Source: Sipunculus nudus
Lineage: Eukaryota; Annelida; Sipuncula; Golfingiida; Sipunculidae
Direction: 5' to 3'
Assembly: GCA_026874595.1 (NCBI GenBank)
Contig: CM049320.1
Span: forward strand, 46,638,714 to 46,702,713
DNA: 64,000 nucleotides
A program made the translations under genes and the position numbers. Under the pieces are notes generated by a model. The model had not been told where the DNA came from, did not search any database, and saw only the letters and a list, made by a program, of their open reading frames with translations. Position 1 is the first letter of the stretch. Each line of letters opens with the position of its first letter. Positions 1-14,345 of this stretch are shown here, piece after piece.

Positions 1-3000
1 ATCCTGTTTATCAAACTGGTATCTTACTTGTCAAACAGTTAGCATCATAATTGTTTTGACACTAGCTGTTATTATTTTCATCATTCTTGAATTAAAATGG
101 AAATATATAATATATAGTCTTGTACAATAAATTTTTAGAAAAAAAGTCAAAAGAAATAAGGCTGAGTTTCCTGCTTAATTCTTTTTATTAAACTGGTATC
201 ATACTAGTATTCAAAAACAATTAGTTGTATGATAGAATCATGGAGGTATAATTATACCTCTATGATAGAATCATAAAATGATCTGAGAGAGACACTGGTT
301 AAGTGTCAATATTTTCTGCATTGTTCACATACAGTGTTTTAAGGTATTACTGAAGTCATGGTCATGGAAAACAATTTTGTTGGGAGTTCACAAAATAAAA
401 TTTCAGTTTACTTATAATTTACATGAAATTTTCCATGTTTGTTTAGAAAACAAATAATTCGAACATACTGTAGATTCAGATAATACTGTCGGCTAAAAAT
501 GTTGTGGTTTTTGTACAAAATGTATAACAGAAGGTAAAAGAATGAAAATGTTAGCAGTTTAAAGTTTATTCATATTTACATATACCCAATAACGACAAGA
601 ATACATACAGTAAATACATCTGTAGCTTGACTGAGATGTTTATCAGCTTAAATTATCACATATGGTGTGCCTGTCCTGCAGGCAATCAGTCAGCCCAGCC
701 ATTCATCTGCTTGCATGTTTTCAGGCTGGATCACCCCACCTTCATGGAAACTGGGCCTCACAGCCACTTGCACTAGTAATATGACCCAGCAGTGGGGAAG
801 GTTAAACCCCCTAAACTGGCATGTTTGCATGTTTGGTAGTCACTAGGCATTGTTAACATCAAGACATCTGAGCAAGTTGTAGTATTGCTAAACAACAACT
901 GTGATTATTAAGTAGAAGCAGCCTGCTGTGTGTGAATAACAGCAGACAACAACTGTGGTGGACTGGTATCATGCCAGTTTGCAAAATCCCATTTTGCCGA
1001 ATCCCAGAATACAGAGTCCAGTTTGCTGAATCCCAGAATGCCGAATCTGAACTTTTTAATATGAAATGATCTGATAATTTGTAAACTATTAATGTTTTTG
1101 GAGTGTTGGAGCATTCAGGGAGTGAACACAACAAAAACAGTATTAAAAGGCATTGATGGAATGCTAATTTCAGTGTGTACAAACAAGAAGCCTTAACAGC
1201 TACCAGTCTGCAACCCGGCTTACATATTTAAGGTTACATATTTAAGGGGTTTTCCCACAAGAATCATAATTAGTACCTTAAAGCTTTCTTGTGACCTAAA
1301 TTTATAAGAATTGTTATAGAAGTTCACGTTTGCTGTCAAACTTTTAAAGTGTCAGACACTGTTGAACACTCTGGTTTAAGCAGGAGCTTGCTAACCAAAT
1401 GTTGATGGTTAGTTTTCACATCAGGTCATGAAAAAGCCTGGCTGCAAGTTTTCTAGGCTACACTCTGGTCCTGTTGAATATGTGCAACTGCTCCCATGAC
1501 ACTCATTTTTTTCTAATTTGACCAACTCACTGGTGTGTATTACTGGCCTGCACAAGAACACTGATAAAATCATTAGTGTCCAGTGCTGGTTTACTGGACC
1601 CTGCAAGCCTGTGTTTGAATTAATTTAGGCCACCTCGCTGTCAGGCCTGCATGACAGCTTGAAAGGAACATGCATTTGCTCTTAGAAAAATTTCTTGTGG
1701 AGGCTACAGAATCCCTTACCTCTCCATTTGTCCCCAAGCTTATAACTTTAATGAGAGAAACTAACAGTGTACCACTCCCCCTTCCCCGTATTGAATATCA
1801 CTGCAGTTGTATCATGATTTAATTTTGTTTTAATAATCACTTGTTAATTCACCATATACTTTGTTCTTGTAAATTTCAGAATAAAGAACAGTGAATATAA
1901 ATTCCAAAATAGATACAAAACTTGCCATGAAAATATCAATATAAAAAGTGAACATCCATATTAAAAATACCATGATGGAATATTTTTTTAATAAATTAAA
2001 TAATGACCAGAGCTAGGTCTTCTGTATCTTAAGAGATATGCTGGAACATTTCTAATACAGTCCTCAGACTATATTATTAAGTCCTTTGTTGATGCATTTT
2101 TTTTAAACTTTTAACATGGGCTTGCATATTCAATACAACTTTTGTTCGCAAACTGCATGAAATAAGATTTTTTTTTTGGCTCTTCTTTACTTTCAGCTCT
2201 TAAATTAGCAGTCACTGAAGTGTGTTTAGCTTGTGTACAGGCAATATTGTGCACAACATTAGTGACATAATATTGTTTTGATCATGTATGCTTATTAAAA
2301 TCTCTGTGAATCATTAAAAGATTTTACCAGAGTCAGTCCAACAATTTCTAAAAACTGTCATGGGCATGTTTGTAAAATTGCAACATAGCATGATTTGCAA
2401 TATTTTAAAAATAACAGCAGCTTCATGCCCAGTACCTAGCAGACATATTTAATTTGCAAATTGCTCCCTGTTATAAGAAATGTGGTATATGGTATGCCCC
2501 TATATTCTGTAGGAATATACTCTGAAGGTATTGCATTTGCAGTTGAAATGTGTACCTCTATATTTTAAGTAGATTTATATATAAAATAGAATATTTCTAG
2601 TTTTCCAGTATTATCTTATGGGAAAAATTCTCAGGTGAGCTTTGGGTCCTTGGGACTGTGTTAATAGTAAATAATAGATTTTGATGTATGCCTTTAACAA
2701 AATTAAAACTAGGAACCCATGGGCCAATATGCTCAGCTGAACTTTTAAAAATTTTAACAAATGCAAAAGATACTTATTAATTATATTTTATGTATATTAG
2801 TACTTGAAAAGCTAAGAGGAAATGGCCCTGGCTAACCAGTGATAGTCACATATTTAATATATATTTTCTGAACAATTACTGTTCACTTTTATTGACTATA
2901 TATATGAAAGATGCAGGAATCTCTCATGAGCAAATATTTCTAGAATTATCATTTTTTTCAGCTATGTGGCAGTAACATGTGCATAAAATAACCATGGGAC

Positions 3001-3230
3001 TGTATGATCCCCTGTCCACAACAGAATAATGAAGATAGTGGAAATTAGCTGACATATAATAATACACCTTTAATTTATTAACTGAAATAAATGTTGTAAA
3101 AAAGGGGAACAACTGTTTTGAAGTCATAGTGACCCAGTTTCAGGTTTGGTAGGAGAACTTAGGGATATCTAACTCCATGTCAAAGTTTAGTTTTGTAGGT
3201 CTAACAATTTAAAACTTGCCTTGTTAATGG
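1..3230. other. AT-rich intron of PIK3R4, no gene seen
   Basis: Unique-looking AT-rich sequence without a supported exon. It contains an 18-bp perfect palindrome GAGGTATAATTATACCTC (243-260) flanked by 14-bp direct repeats (tatgatagaatcat, 228-241 and 261-274), and a short imperfect tandem repeat of a tgccgaatcccagaat-like unit near 975-1050. Confidence 0.5.
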
Positions 3231-3320
3231 ATTGATGACCAGTAGGACAGACGGAGTCCGATGGACAAAGCACCACGACTATATATATAACTCATATGAC
3301 TTATACCCAGCTGAGCTAAA
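3231..3320 (+). mobile_element. F2 3' terminal fragment
   Basis: This fragment ends like other F2 copies: a gga-cagacgga-rich stretch, then accacgactata, then CAGCTGAGCTaaaa. Only the 3' end is recognisable. Confidence 0.6.
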
Positions 3321-5515
3321 ATCATTGAATACAATACCTTCTGTGACACATATTCAAAATATTCTGAAATAAATATTTGTTTTAGGCATTGAACATTTCA
3401 TAATAGAATGCTCAGAGGGAATATCTCTTCATTTCATAGCAAAGAAACATTATTGAAACAGAAATTTGTTTTGCAAGCAAGGTCTAGCAGGGATTCCTTA
3501 CACTATTCAGTATGTTTTGAGGCCGAGTACTTTAATATTTCTAGCATTATCTTCACAGCTGTTTCAGGAATCGCATAAGACCGATTCAGCCAGAACATTT
3601 GATGGTCTGAAGAACTATTTTAAATGATAGCATAACAATAACACAGGAATGGTCCATATATCTGAATAGGCAACATGCAATTAGATGGGAGTTTTATGTT
3701 AGGCTTGAAAAGTCCGGTCATCTGACAGATACCAGTAATAAACATCAGAGACAGGAATGTTCATCTTTCCTATTAGTTAAAGAATGTTGCATTGCATTAC
3801 CATATCTAAAATTTAAAAATTTATAAATTGAAACTAAATGTGTTTTCTGTTTGCTTGTCCAAACAATAACCTGCTAGTTTTAATTACTTAGGAAAATACC
3901 TTATTTCATTAAGTTATTTTTTTAAGTAAATGTATCACTAAATTTCAATTGAATAAGTAAATTTATATCATGACATAAGTAAAGCCTGTTACAATGCACT
4001 GTAATCCTGTAAGAATATTGTAAATATCCACAATTAAGTCACTTGATATCAGCAATATAAATATCAGCAATATATGCATCATAATTATTATGAATAATAA
4101 TTAAATGATCAGAACATTGATTATATGTAAAATTCAGTTAGATTATTTGGGTTTTTTCACAACTTTGTTAGTGTAGCTCATGTTATAATGTGAAGTATAC
4201 ATTGATATTGCTTTTGTATATATTTAACCCAAAATTTAATTTATATATATATATTTTTGTATATCTCACAGTGGAGATTACAATCCAGTGGGTTTGGAAA
4301 TTCCACTAGGTGAGATCACAATTGGGATCTCCCTAAGAGAAATCACAATTGGGATCTCCACTGGCTTGAGCCCAGTGGAAATCATAATAGTAATCTCTCC
4401 TAGGAGAAATTTAAATTTCACTAGGGCAATTTCCAATCCTACAAGGTGAATTTGAAATCCTACTTGGACAAATGATATCAGATTCAGTCTAAGTGTGCAA
4501 CAAGATTTTTACTTAAAAAGTTATTTATTAGCTTACATCTTTAGATTTCATGAAATATGGGCAATGATTGGCCTGATGTGTTCAAACTTTGTATGATGAT
4601 GGAGCTGCATTTTTAACTGAGATCATGAGTCATGATCAATAAACAAATACATTTATGGTCTCTGACTGTTATATATTCACTATTTAACATGCTAAAAATA
4701 AAAATATATGTGATTCCACATTCAACACACAACAGAAGAAATATTTAAGTTCAAAATGTGTAGCAAATTCCAGAGTAAAAATATTAAGAAGATCCTTATA
4801 TTTGCTTGATTTTAATAAATATTTATTTAATTTGAGAAGAATTTCATACACATTGATAAATAGCTTACATGATAAATAAAATATTAATAAAATATTAAAA
4901 TATCAAATGTAAATATCGAAATGAAAATGTTTTTAACATGTATGGTCTTTTTGGCTATTTTCGTGTGTCAGATTTCCTATGTTGTGAACTTGGTTTCTAA
5001 CACACTGATCTGTCAGTGTGACACATCACTTCAAGACATTAGGATGGACATATCAAGATTAGAACTTTGGAAGGAGCTGCCTGCATTTAGTATACTGTTG
5101 GGTGGTGGGACTGTGTCAGTCAGTGCAAGACACAGATGACTGATAAATGACCATTATCTCTTCCCCTGGAGCCTATACGGATGACCAGCTCAGGCTCTGG
5201 GCTTGGCCTATTATGCAATGTATGAGATTTTCAGCAAAGGAAACCCTGCTACATCACTGCTGGTTTGGGTGCGTATACTATCAATGTGTCTTTATAAGGG
5301 TTGTGGGTGTATAACAGGAATGACACAAACTAATGAAGAAATTTCAGGAATAACCACTAGGTTTTAACCACTGCAGTCCTTCATATATTCTTCCCCTCAT
5401 TAATTTGGTAATTTTATAATTCATTTTAAACCTTGATTTTGCCATTTTTTGCCGGGTTGCCAGACAAAAAGGGCTCTCTGTGGTATGGTATTAACTGCAG
5501 ACAGCCTGATCAAGC
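3321..5515. other. AT-rich intron with a palindromic cluster at 4261-4470
   Basis: Mostly unique AT-rich sequence. Around 4261-4470 the unit atcacaattgggatctcc occurs twice in tandem, and GATCTCCACTGG (4353-4364) pairs with CCAGTGGAAATC (4372-4383). This may be a decayed repeat. I see no exon. Confidence 0.5.
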
Positions 5516-7460
5516 TCAACTCAGTGGAGAGAGTTGCACTGAATGACCTACAGTCACCAAAGTGGACTGCTTGACAATATAAGTGAATACAACAAGAGCC
5601 TCCAAAATAAATTCAATTACTACCCTTATTTTGCAGCTTTTATTTTCAAATTTCAGATTTTAACAGATTAAATCCTTATGTGCACATGCTGTGAAAATTA
5701 AATCCACAGTACTTACAGGAAAAAAGTGCCTTGGCCAAAGTTGGGCAAAATTTAAGGTACCAATTTTTATTTTTGCTAATATTTAAAAAAAAATTTAAAA
5801 GATTTTGATCTAATTTCGGGTATACAATTTAATTTTGATTAATTAAAGTTATATTACTGGAAAAAGTCCTTAGCTTTAACATGTTTTTTGTTAAGCGATC
5901 AAATATCTTTTCTGATTTTTTACAAAAAGCATTATGTTTGAGCCCATAACTTTTTTAAATTATATAATACAGACCTCAGGCCAAAAAAAATTAAAGGTAT
6001 GGTTCTCAGGCACCACCCGCATCAATTTTAAACCCCCACATCAAAAATTTTTGTTTTGATTTTCAATAAAAACTTTCCAATCTTGAGCTGCTGCCGCTCC
6101 GACATTTCTTTCAAGAAGATAAAACCATACAAATTCCTTTGTTTTGTAGTGCTTTTACTTATTTAGCAAAATAAAACTGTTATTTTCATGCTTTTACCTT
6201 ATCATTTGACATTTTTATCGAAACATACCAAAAAATTTAAAATAAAAAAAGCGCCCGCCCACATTGATTTCTGAAAAAAAGTGCCTGAGAACCATACCTT
6301 TTTTTTTATTTTGGCCTTATTTCTGGCATGTATATAGGAACTATATAGAGGAATATTTATGGTAAATATGAGGAAACACAGATAAGCGGTTTTGATATTA
6401 GGCAGTCCTGAAGTGTGAAAATATGTTTTTAATCAAAAATTGAGCTTTTTCCTTAATTTCTCAAAGGAACAAAGTCGCAAAGACCCAGTTTTCAGCTTGG
6501 TAGGAGATCTTTGGGACATCAAACATTATGCCAACAGCCTGGGGAGGATAGAGATATGCATTGAATGACCTACAGTCACCAAAGTGGACTGCTTGACAAT
6601 GTAAAGGAATATAACAAGAGCCTCCAAAAAAATTCAATAACTAGCCTAATTTTGCAGCTTTTATTTTCAAATTTAAGATTTTTACAGATTAAATCCTTAT
6701 GTGTAAATGCTGTGAAAATTAAATCCACAGTACTTACAGGAAAAAAACGTGCTGTGGCCAAAGTTGGGCAAAATTTAAGGTACCAATTTTACATTTTTGC
6801 CAATATTTTAAAAAAGTTTAACAGATTTTGATCTAATTTTGGGTATACAATTAAAATTTGATTAATTAAAGTTGTTTTACTGAAAAAAAGTCCCTACCTT
6901 TAACAGTCCCTGACTTAATTTCTGGCATGTACATAGGAACTATATAGAGGAATATTTATGGTAAATATGAAGAAAACCAGATGAGTGGTTTTGATATTAG
7001 GCAGTCCTGAAGTGTGAAAATAGGTTTTTAATAAAAAATTGAGGTTTTTCCTTAATTTCTCAAAGGAACAAAGTTGCAAAGACCCAGTTTTCGGCTTGGT
7101 AGGAGATCTTGGGGACATCTAACATTATGCCGAATTTTGGATTCCTAGGTCTTACGGTTTCAAAACGTGCCACATCTAAGGACGGACGGACGGCTCGATG
7201 GATGAACGGACAGACGGACAACGGACCACGACTATAGCTCGGACAGACAGACAGCTAGATGGACGAACGACGGACAATGGATCACGACTATAGCTCACGG
7301 TATTATATAGTGCATTATGTTTGGGCCCTTAACTTTAAATTTGTAGGTCTAATGGATTCAGAATGTGCCAGTCTAACAAATGGACAGACAAACAGATTGA
7401 CAATGGAGAATGACTATAGGTCAGATGACTTACAGTCAGCTGTGCTAAAAAAATTCACAA
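5516..7460 (+). repeat. F2-family fragments, duplicated, interrupted by a MITE
   Basis: A segment starting ctacagtcaccaaagtggac occurs at about 5547 and again at about 6570, each followed by about 280 bp of related sequence. Another piece starting ttctggcatgta occurs at about 6322 and 6920. Such pieces recur near 18120, 39725 and 54232. The right part runs through gga-cgga-rich microsatellite (7170-7270) to an F2-type 3' end at 7436-7445 (tcagctgtgctaaaa). The MITE at 5979-6316 interrupts the first unit. Confidence 0.65.
5979..6316 (+). mobile_element. Tourist/PIF-Harbinger-like MITE, copy 1
   Basis: This 338-bp element has terminal inverted repeats of about 35 bp: it begins GGCCaaaaaaaatt with AAGGTATGGTTCTCAGGCAC and ends with the inverse, GTGCCTGAGAACCATACCTT up to TTTTGGCC. 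The flanks TCA and TTA are compatible with a decayed 3-bp TTA duplication. Its interior has no ORF. Uninterrupted relatives of the surrounding F2 sequence (for example near 6905 and 54232) lack it. GGCC ends and TWA duplications are typical of PIF/Harbinger MITEs. Confidence 0.8.
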
Positions 7461-8476
7461 TTCTGGATTATAAATTCAGGCATATACATAGCAAATGTAT
7501 AGAGGAATATGTATCTTTATTATACTTAACAAGTGACCCATGGGTCATGACACTCAGCTGACTGACATGTTGACTTTATGTCCTTGCAAAGGCAACTAAT
7601 TAAGACAAATGTAGTTGGCATCATAGTTCTTGCATATGAGCTGAATATTATTAAGACCCATCACATCAAATTTGAAGACAATCCATCCAGCTGTTCCTGA
7701 GGAATATGGCAATTTGTGTGTATTTTGCATTATTTCTGGGATGCTCAAACATGGCCTACAACTCAGATAATATAGGTCACAGTGACCCCAATCCAGGTTT
7801 CTCAGGAAAACTTTTGAGGAACTCTCAGGATGTCATGTAAGAAGATTCTAGGTCAAATGGTTATAATTTGGGCCTGCTTTGGTATCTAATTTTCAATTAT
7901 TATTAGGGGTGCTTGTAAGCCCCATAGCTTGGTGAATATGGGTAATAGAGACCTAATTTAAGGTTTCCAAGAAGACTTTTCATGGGCATCCCTGGTTATC
8001 AAAATAGAAGATTCTAGGTCCAATGGTTATGATTTGTGCCCTGCTTTGGTATCAAATTTTCAATTATTCTGGAGGAGACTTTTCATGGGCTTCCCTGCAT
8101 GTCAAGAAAGAAGATTCCAGGTCTAGTCGTTACGATTTGTGCCCTGTTATCAGATGACAATATCTTTTAAGGTCTAAAATACAGAGAAAAAAAATAGACA
8201 AGGCCTACATGACTAATGCGAACCTGTGCATTGGGAAATACATCAGGTATAATGCTTCAATGCTGGACCATTACTTCTCATGTATATGAACAATACAAGT
8301 ACTAAACACTTTAAATAAGAAACAATTACACAAACATCACTGCAGAAATCCTGGCATGGGTGCACACAACACAAAAATTATTGAAGCAGGCACCACCAGT
8401 CTTGTATACAACAAAGCTATCAGAGATATATACATATGCCCAATTTCAGACTGATATATCAAACCCCCCCTGACAA

Positions 8477-9906
8477 CTAGAATACGATTAGTTGACAAGT
8501 GACTATGTGTATCTGCCAAAATCAGAGTGGAATGGGTGAAGTGAGGCATGGATTGAGTGGCAAGGGGAAATAGAGTGAGGTGTGTTGCATATTAGCATGG
8601 ATGTCTGCAGCCAAAATATGTATGTAGATTGCGCCAACTACCACAAAATCCAGAAAGCTGTTCAAGTTGTATACATATGCAAAATTTTAGGCAGATAAAT
8701 CAATCCACTACATGTATATGAGTGATTTTATGACACAGCAGACAAACAGGAGGACTTATGCAAAAATGGTGGCAGGTGGCGCCACCAATTTTGTGAATGA
8801 TAAAGAGCTATGTGAGACCTATACACATGCAAAATTTCAGGGGGATATGTCCAACCAGTCCTGAGATATAAGCCTGAATGTGTGCAGCGTTAACATAAGT
8901 GTAGGTAGCGCCACCTGTCATAAATCAAGAAAGCTGTCCAGGATGTATAAACTTGCAAAATTTTAGGCCGATAAGTCAAACCACTACTGAGATATGAGTG
9001 ATTTTAGCCCACTGTGCGTCAATGGTTGCAGGTTGTCCCTCCGGTTTTGTGTATGATAAAAAGCTATGTGAGATCTATACACATACAAAATTTTGGCCCA
9101 ATCAGTGAAACGGTTCCCAAGATATGAGCTTGGATGTTTGCAGGGTAAACATGAATGTAGGTGGGGCCACCTTTCATAAAATCAAGAAAGCTGTCCATGA
9201 TGTATAAACCTGCAAATTTTAGGCAGATATGTCAAACCACTGTAGAGATATGAGTGATTTTATCCAACGGTAGACAAACGGACGGATGCTGTGCAAAAAT
9301 GGTTACAGATGGCACCACCAGTTTTGCGTATGATAAAGAGCTATGTAAGATCTATACACATCCAAAATTTTGGCCCAATTGGTCAAACTGTTCCTGCAAT
9401 ATGAGCTTGGATGTCTGCAGCGTAAACTAGAATGTAGGTGGTGCCATCTTTCATAAAATCAAGAAAGCTGTCCAGGATGTATAAACCTGCAAAATTTTAG
9501 GCAGATATGTCAAACCACTGCCGAGATATGAGTGATTTTAACCCAAGGCAGATGAACAGATGGACACTGTGCAAACATGGTTGCAGGTGGAGCCATCATT
9601 TTTTGTGTATGTTATAAAGCTATCCAAGGGCTACATTTGTACACAATTTTTTTCCGGTCAAACAGTTCCCGAGATATGTTGGTTTATGTGTGGAAACAGA
9701 CACGCAAATGGATACTGGGCGGAGAGGAAAGGTCAGAGGTAAACGCCTATTGGTTAGGCACAAGTTCACATGTCACCCTATAATTGGTGTAAGTTTCGGA
9801 AAAATCAGTCTAGTAGTCTCAGAGGAGTTCTCTGGAAACAAATACAGCAGCCGCGGAACCCGGTCAAAAACATAGTATTCGCAAAATTTCGTTTTGGCGG
9901 ATACAA
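8477..9906 (+). mobile_element. F1 copy A (tandem-repeat-containing non-autonomous transposon)
   Basis: It begins CTAGAATACG after AA, has the 5' subterminal motif GTATCTGCCAAAA (8509-8521) and ends with its inverse TTTTGGCGGATAC (9892-9904), which forms the right arm of a 3' hairpin starting gtattcgcaaaa at 9875. The interior consists of repeats of about 280 bp with ggtggcgccacc-like sites. It interrupts F3: the uninserted sequence is seen near 26600 (cccctcctgtgaaataagca). Confidence 0.82.
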
Positions 9907-12776
9907 ATAAGCAGGGAGACACACTGTGCAAAAATTATTGTAGGCCTACTCAAGTCTTGTATATGGTGGATTGATAGGATATTAATCTTTTGTTAATTAC
10001 GTTGGGGAGAGGGCAACATGTCTGTGTTTATGGAGCAGTGTAACGGGGGTAATGTCACATGACCAGGCAGGAGTGTCACATGACCAGGCAGGTACGAGCA
10101 GGGGAGGGTGACTTGAATAGGATCACCAGACCACTTGGTGACATGCTGCGTAGCGAGCAGACGTGCTTCTTAGTTAATGTTTTATTCTATTCTTGTATAT
10201 GACAAAAATATTCCATATGTATAATTATGCCCAATTTCAGGATTACATTTCAAATTCCTCTACAGAAATAAGCAGGCACATATGCTGTGCTAAATTCATT
10301 GTAGGTGGCGGCACCTGTCTAATGAACGAGAAAGCCATCAAAGACACATAGACAGGTCAAAATATCAAGCCAATACATCAAACTTACCTTGAGTCTGATG
10401 CATGGGGCTGACGAGGCTTAGGTGAGAAAGGCATTTGCCCCGAGTGAACTGTGACAAATTTGCTGGCTCAGGCTATTGCACTGAGTGAACTCATGACCTG
10501 CACCTGGCTAGACTGAGTGAACTTTTGACCTGCACCTGGCTGCACTGAGTGAACTCTTGACCTGTTGCATAATCTTACACAGTTGGCAGTCTGCCAAAGC
10601 TATAAAATAGATCCAGGCTGAACTTTGGTGCCAAATTTGATGCACTAGGCAGTCTGCCAATGCTATAAACAGAATGCAGCTACTGCACTGAGTAAACTCC
10701 TGACCTATACCTGGCTGCACTGATTGAACTCTTCACCTATATCTAGCTGCACAGAATGAACTCTTGGTCTGTTACCAAATCTGAAACAGTTGGCAGTTTC
10801 TCAACCATATAAGATACAGACACAATCTTGGTCTGTTGGTAAATCTGTTTACACATACTGAAAGACTTTGGCTTTTTTTTCAAGCTGACATATTCATAAA
10901 CTTTTTATCAAAATATCTAGAATAATAAAAGATGCAGTCCTTTCATTGTTACAGGTCCAATAATTCTGCCAAAAATCATTCAAGTTAACTTGACCAAAGG
11001 CCACCTACGAATAATTTTCTGTGCAATGTTACAGAAGTTATAATTGAAACAATAATTTTACAGAAGAACAGTTTTGTAATCCTCAGTTTGAAATATACAT
11101 AATTATGGCCTTAAGACCAACTTAAGCTTTTCTGATATGATTGGAAGAACCATGTCCTTGGATAATTCTTTTGAAAAATTGAACGATTCAACTTGACAGT
11201 TTCATCATAAACATTTTAAGCTGAAAGAGGCTAAAATTATGAGGTTTTTGCCCCCCAAATAAACAGGTCTATGTAGGTGGCACCACAAAATCTGCAACTT
11301 CAAATATGAGTCATGTGACCAACATTTGCACAATACTTGATAATCCTGGCTTCTGTCATTTCTGAGATTACTATTTCAGTATGCTTACTTGGCCAAATTA
11401 CTAAGTTCAACTTTGTGTAACTCCACTAAAATTCATCAAATGCAAACCATTTGAACAAATTTGAGAGGGCTCGCCTCTGGGATCATTTCTGTAAAATGTT
11501 AAACAATTTGGCTGGACTGTTTACAAGAAGAAGACTTTTAAAGGTTTTTAAGCTTTTTCCCTATAAAATCTAAGTAAATGCAGATAGCAAAAAAATAAGC
11601 TGAAAAAACACACCATTTGATATGTGACATATTATTGCATAAAATCTGGGGATGGTAGCTCCTGCTATTCCTGAGAAATTATGGGTTAATGTACAGATGA
11701 CCAATGACCCCCGAACAAAAATAAAGTCAATGCAGGTGGCACCACTAATACATGAATTTCATATATGACTCATGTGACTAACAATGGCATAAAATTTGGT
11801 GAAGATAGCTCCGGTCCTCTCTGAGATTGTCATTAAAGTATGCTTTTTTGGACAGATGACTAAGTTCAACTTACTGTAACTCGGCCAAAATTCACCAAAC
11901 CTGAACCATTCGAACAAACTTGAGAGAGAAGGTATAAAAGATTATTTCTGTGAAATATTGAACAATTTTACTTGACTGTTTTGGAGGAGATTTTAAAATT
12001 TTTTTTAGCTTTTTATCTATAAAATCTAAGAAAATGCAGAGTTTTTCATATGGCTAAATTTTTGCATTAAATTTCATGACGCTAGCTCCAGTCGTTTTTC
12101 AAAATAGTATGGTTAACGTACAGACACCCTCAGACCATTGCATTAGCTCACAGGTTTGCTAAAAATTACTACAGATGCATAATGAATGGAAAATTATAAT
12201 ACAGATACATCTCACTGATGGCAAAATCTTGATTTAAGTTGAGTATGGATACCAATTATTTATAATCCATGTACAGCCGTCTTAATAAACCCACTGACAG
12301 CTGTATACCTGTGATTGTAAACATTGCCTGGCATGATGAATATCTAAAATCATAAATCTACATTTTTTAAAAGCTTTAAAAAACATTCTTGTCAATATTA
12401 ACCATAGATAACCTGAAATCTAAATGTCTAGAGGCATGATGTAACAGATGCTGATAAACTGGTGCCAGGTCAGAGGTATCTGCTCCACAAAGCTAACATA
12501 TATGGTAAAATGACTCAATTCAATCTTTATAATTCAGCCTATATTCATTCTTTGGAACCATAAAAGACAATTATTATAAGAATTACTGAGGGGATTATTC
12601 TTGTAAAATATTAAACAAACTGGCCTCAGTGGCGTCAGTCAAAAAAAGTTTTGTAGGTTTATAACTCATACGGGAAAATACAGCAAAATGGCTAAGTTGA
12701 GCTTCCCATAGATCAGCCAAAATTCACTGAACCAAAACCATTTGAACAAACTTGAATTATCAATATCTTAGGATAA

Positions 12777-14345
12777 CTAGAATACGGGTAGTTGACAAGC
12801 GACTACGTGTATCCGCCAAAATCAGAGAAGGACGGGTGAAGAGAGGCATGGATTGAGTGGCAAGGGGATATGGAGTTACATGTGTTAAATATTAGAATGG
12901 ATCTCTGCCACATAAACATGACTGTAGGTGGCGCCACCTGTTATTTGAACAACAACTATCCAAGATATATACACAAGCAAAATTTCATGTGGAAAAGTCA
13001 AACCACTGTAGAGATATGAGTGATTTTAACCTGTCATAAAATCTAGAAAGCTATGCGGGATGTATAAGCATGCTGAATTTCAGGTAATTTGGTCAAACCA
13101 CTGCAGAGATATGAGTGATTTTAACCAAAGGCAGACAAACAGATTGATGCTGTGCAAAAATGACTGCAGGTGGCGCCACCATTTTTGTGTATGTTATAAA
13201 GCTATCCAAGGGCTACATTTGTATTAAAATTTTTTCCAGATTGGTCAAACGTTTCCCGAGATATATGGGTTTATGTGTGGAGCGTTAACGTGAATATAGG
13301 TGGCGCCACCTGTCATAAAATCAAGAAAGCTATCTAGGATGTACACACATGCTGAATTTCAGGTGAATAAGTCAAACCACTGCACAGATATGAGTGATTT
13401 TAACCCCAGGCAGATGAACAAATGAACACTGTGCAAATATGGTTGCAGGTGGCGCCACATTTTGTTGGGTATGTTATAAAGCTATCCCAGGGCTACATTT
13501 GTGTCAAATTTTTTTCCGGATCGGTCAAACTGTTCCCGAGATATATGGGTTTATGTGTGGAGTGTTAAAGTGAATGTACGTGGCACCACCTGTCATAAAA
13601 TCAAGAAAGCTATCTATGATGTATAGGCATGCCGATTTTTAGGTGAATTAGTCAAACCACTGCAGAGATATGAGTGATTTTAACCCCAGGCAGATGAACA
13701 AATGGACACTGTGCAAACATGATTGCAGGTGGCGCCACCTTTTGTTGTGTATGTTATAAAGCTATCCCAGGGCTACATTTGTGTAAATTTTTTTTCCGGA
13801 TCGGTCAAACGGTTCCCAAGATATATGGGTTTATATGTGGAGCGTTAACGTGAATGTAGGTGGCGCCACCTGTCATAAAATCAAGAAAGCTATCTAGGAT
13901 GTATACGCATGCCGAATTTTAGTTGAATTAGTCAAACCACTGCAGAGATATGAGTGATTTTAACCCCAGGCAGATGAACAGATGGACACTGTGCAAATAT
14001 GGTTGCAGGTGGCGCCACCTTTTGTTGTGTATGTTATAAAGCTATCCCAGGGCTACATTTGTGTAAAAAATTTTTCCGGATCGGTCAAACGGTTCCCGAG
14101 ATATATGGGTTTATGTGTGGAAACAGACGCACAAACGGACGCTGGGCAGAGACGAAAGGTCAGAGGTCAAGGTCACTTGGTTAGGCACCAGTTCACCTGT
14201 GACCCGATAATTTGTGTAAGTTTCGGAAAATTCTGTCCAGTAGTCTCAGAGGAGTTCTCCGGAAACAAATGCGGCGGCGGTGGCAGTGGCGGCGGAACCC
14301 GGTCAAAAACATAGTATCCGCAAAACTTCGTTTTGGCGTATACAA
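12777..14345 (+). mobile_element. F1 copy B, with clean 280-bp internal repeats
   Basis: The start CTAGAATACGGGTAG forms a hairpin with the following CGACTAC-containing arm. GTATCCGCCAAAA lies at 12809-12821 and the inverse TTTTGGCGTATAC at 14331-14343. Internal units start at 13301, 13581 and 13861, exactly 280 bp apart, each with two GGTGGCGCCACC-type sites. The empty target is seen at 55280-55310 (aaggataattaatgtg). No clear target duplication is present. Confidence 0.86.

Noticed and set aside
4921-5139. 72-residue frame with a hydrophobic start
   Set aside because: No homology, no splice context, ends in low-information sequence. A chance frame in AT-rich intron.
13982-14314. Plus-strand frames of 60-110 residues recurring at 9560, 13982, 26174 and 54005
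   Set aside because: They are equivalent positions of the F1 repeat. Frames differ or break between copies, and there is no protein motif.
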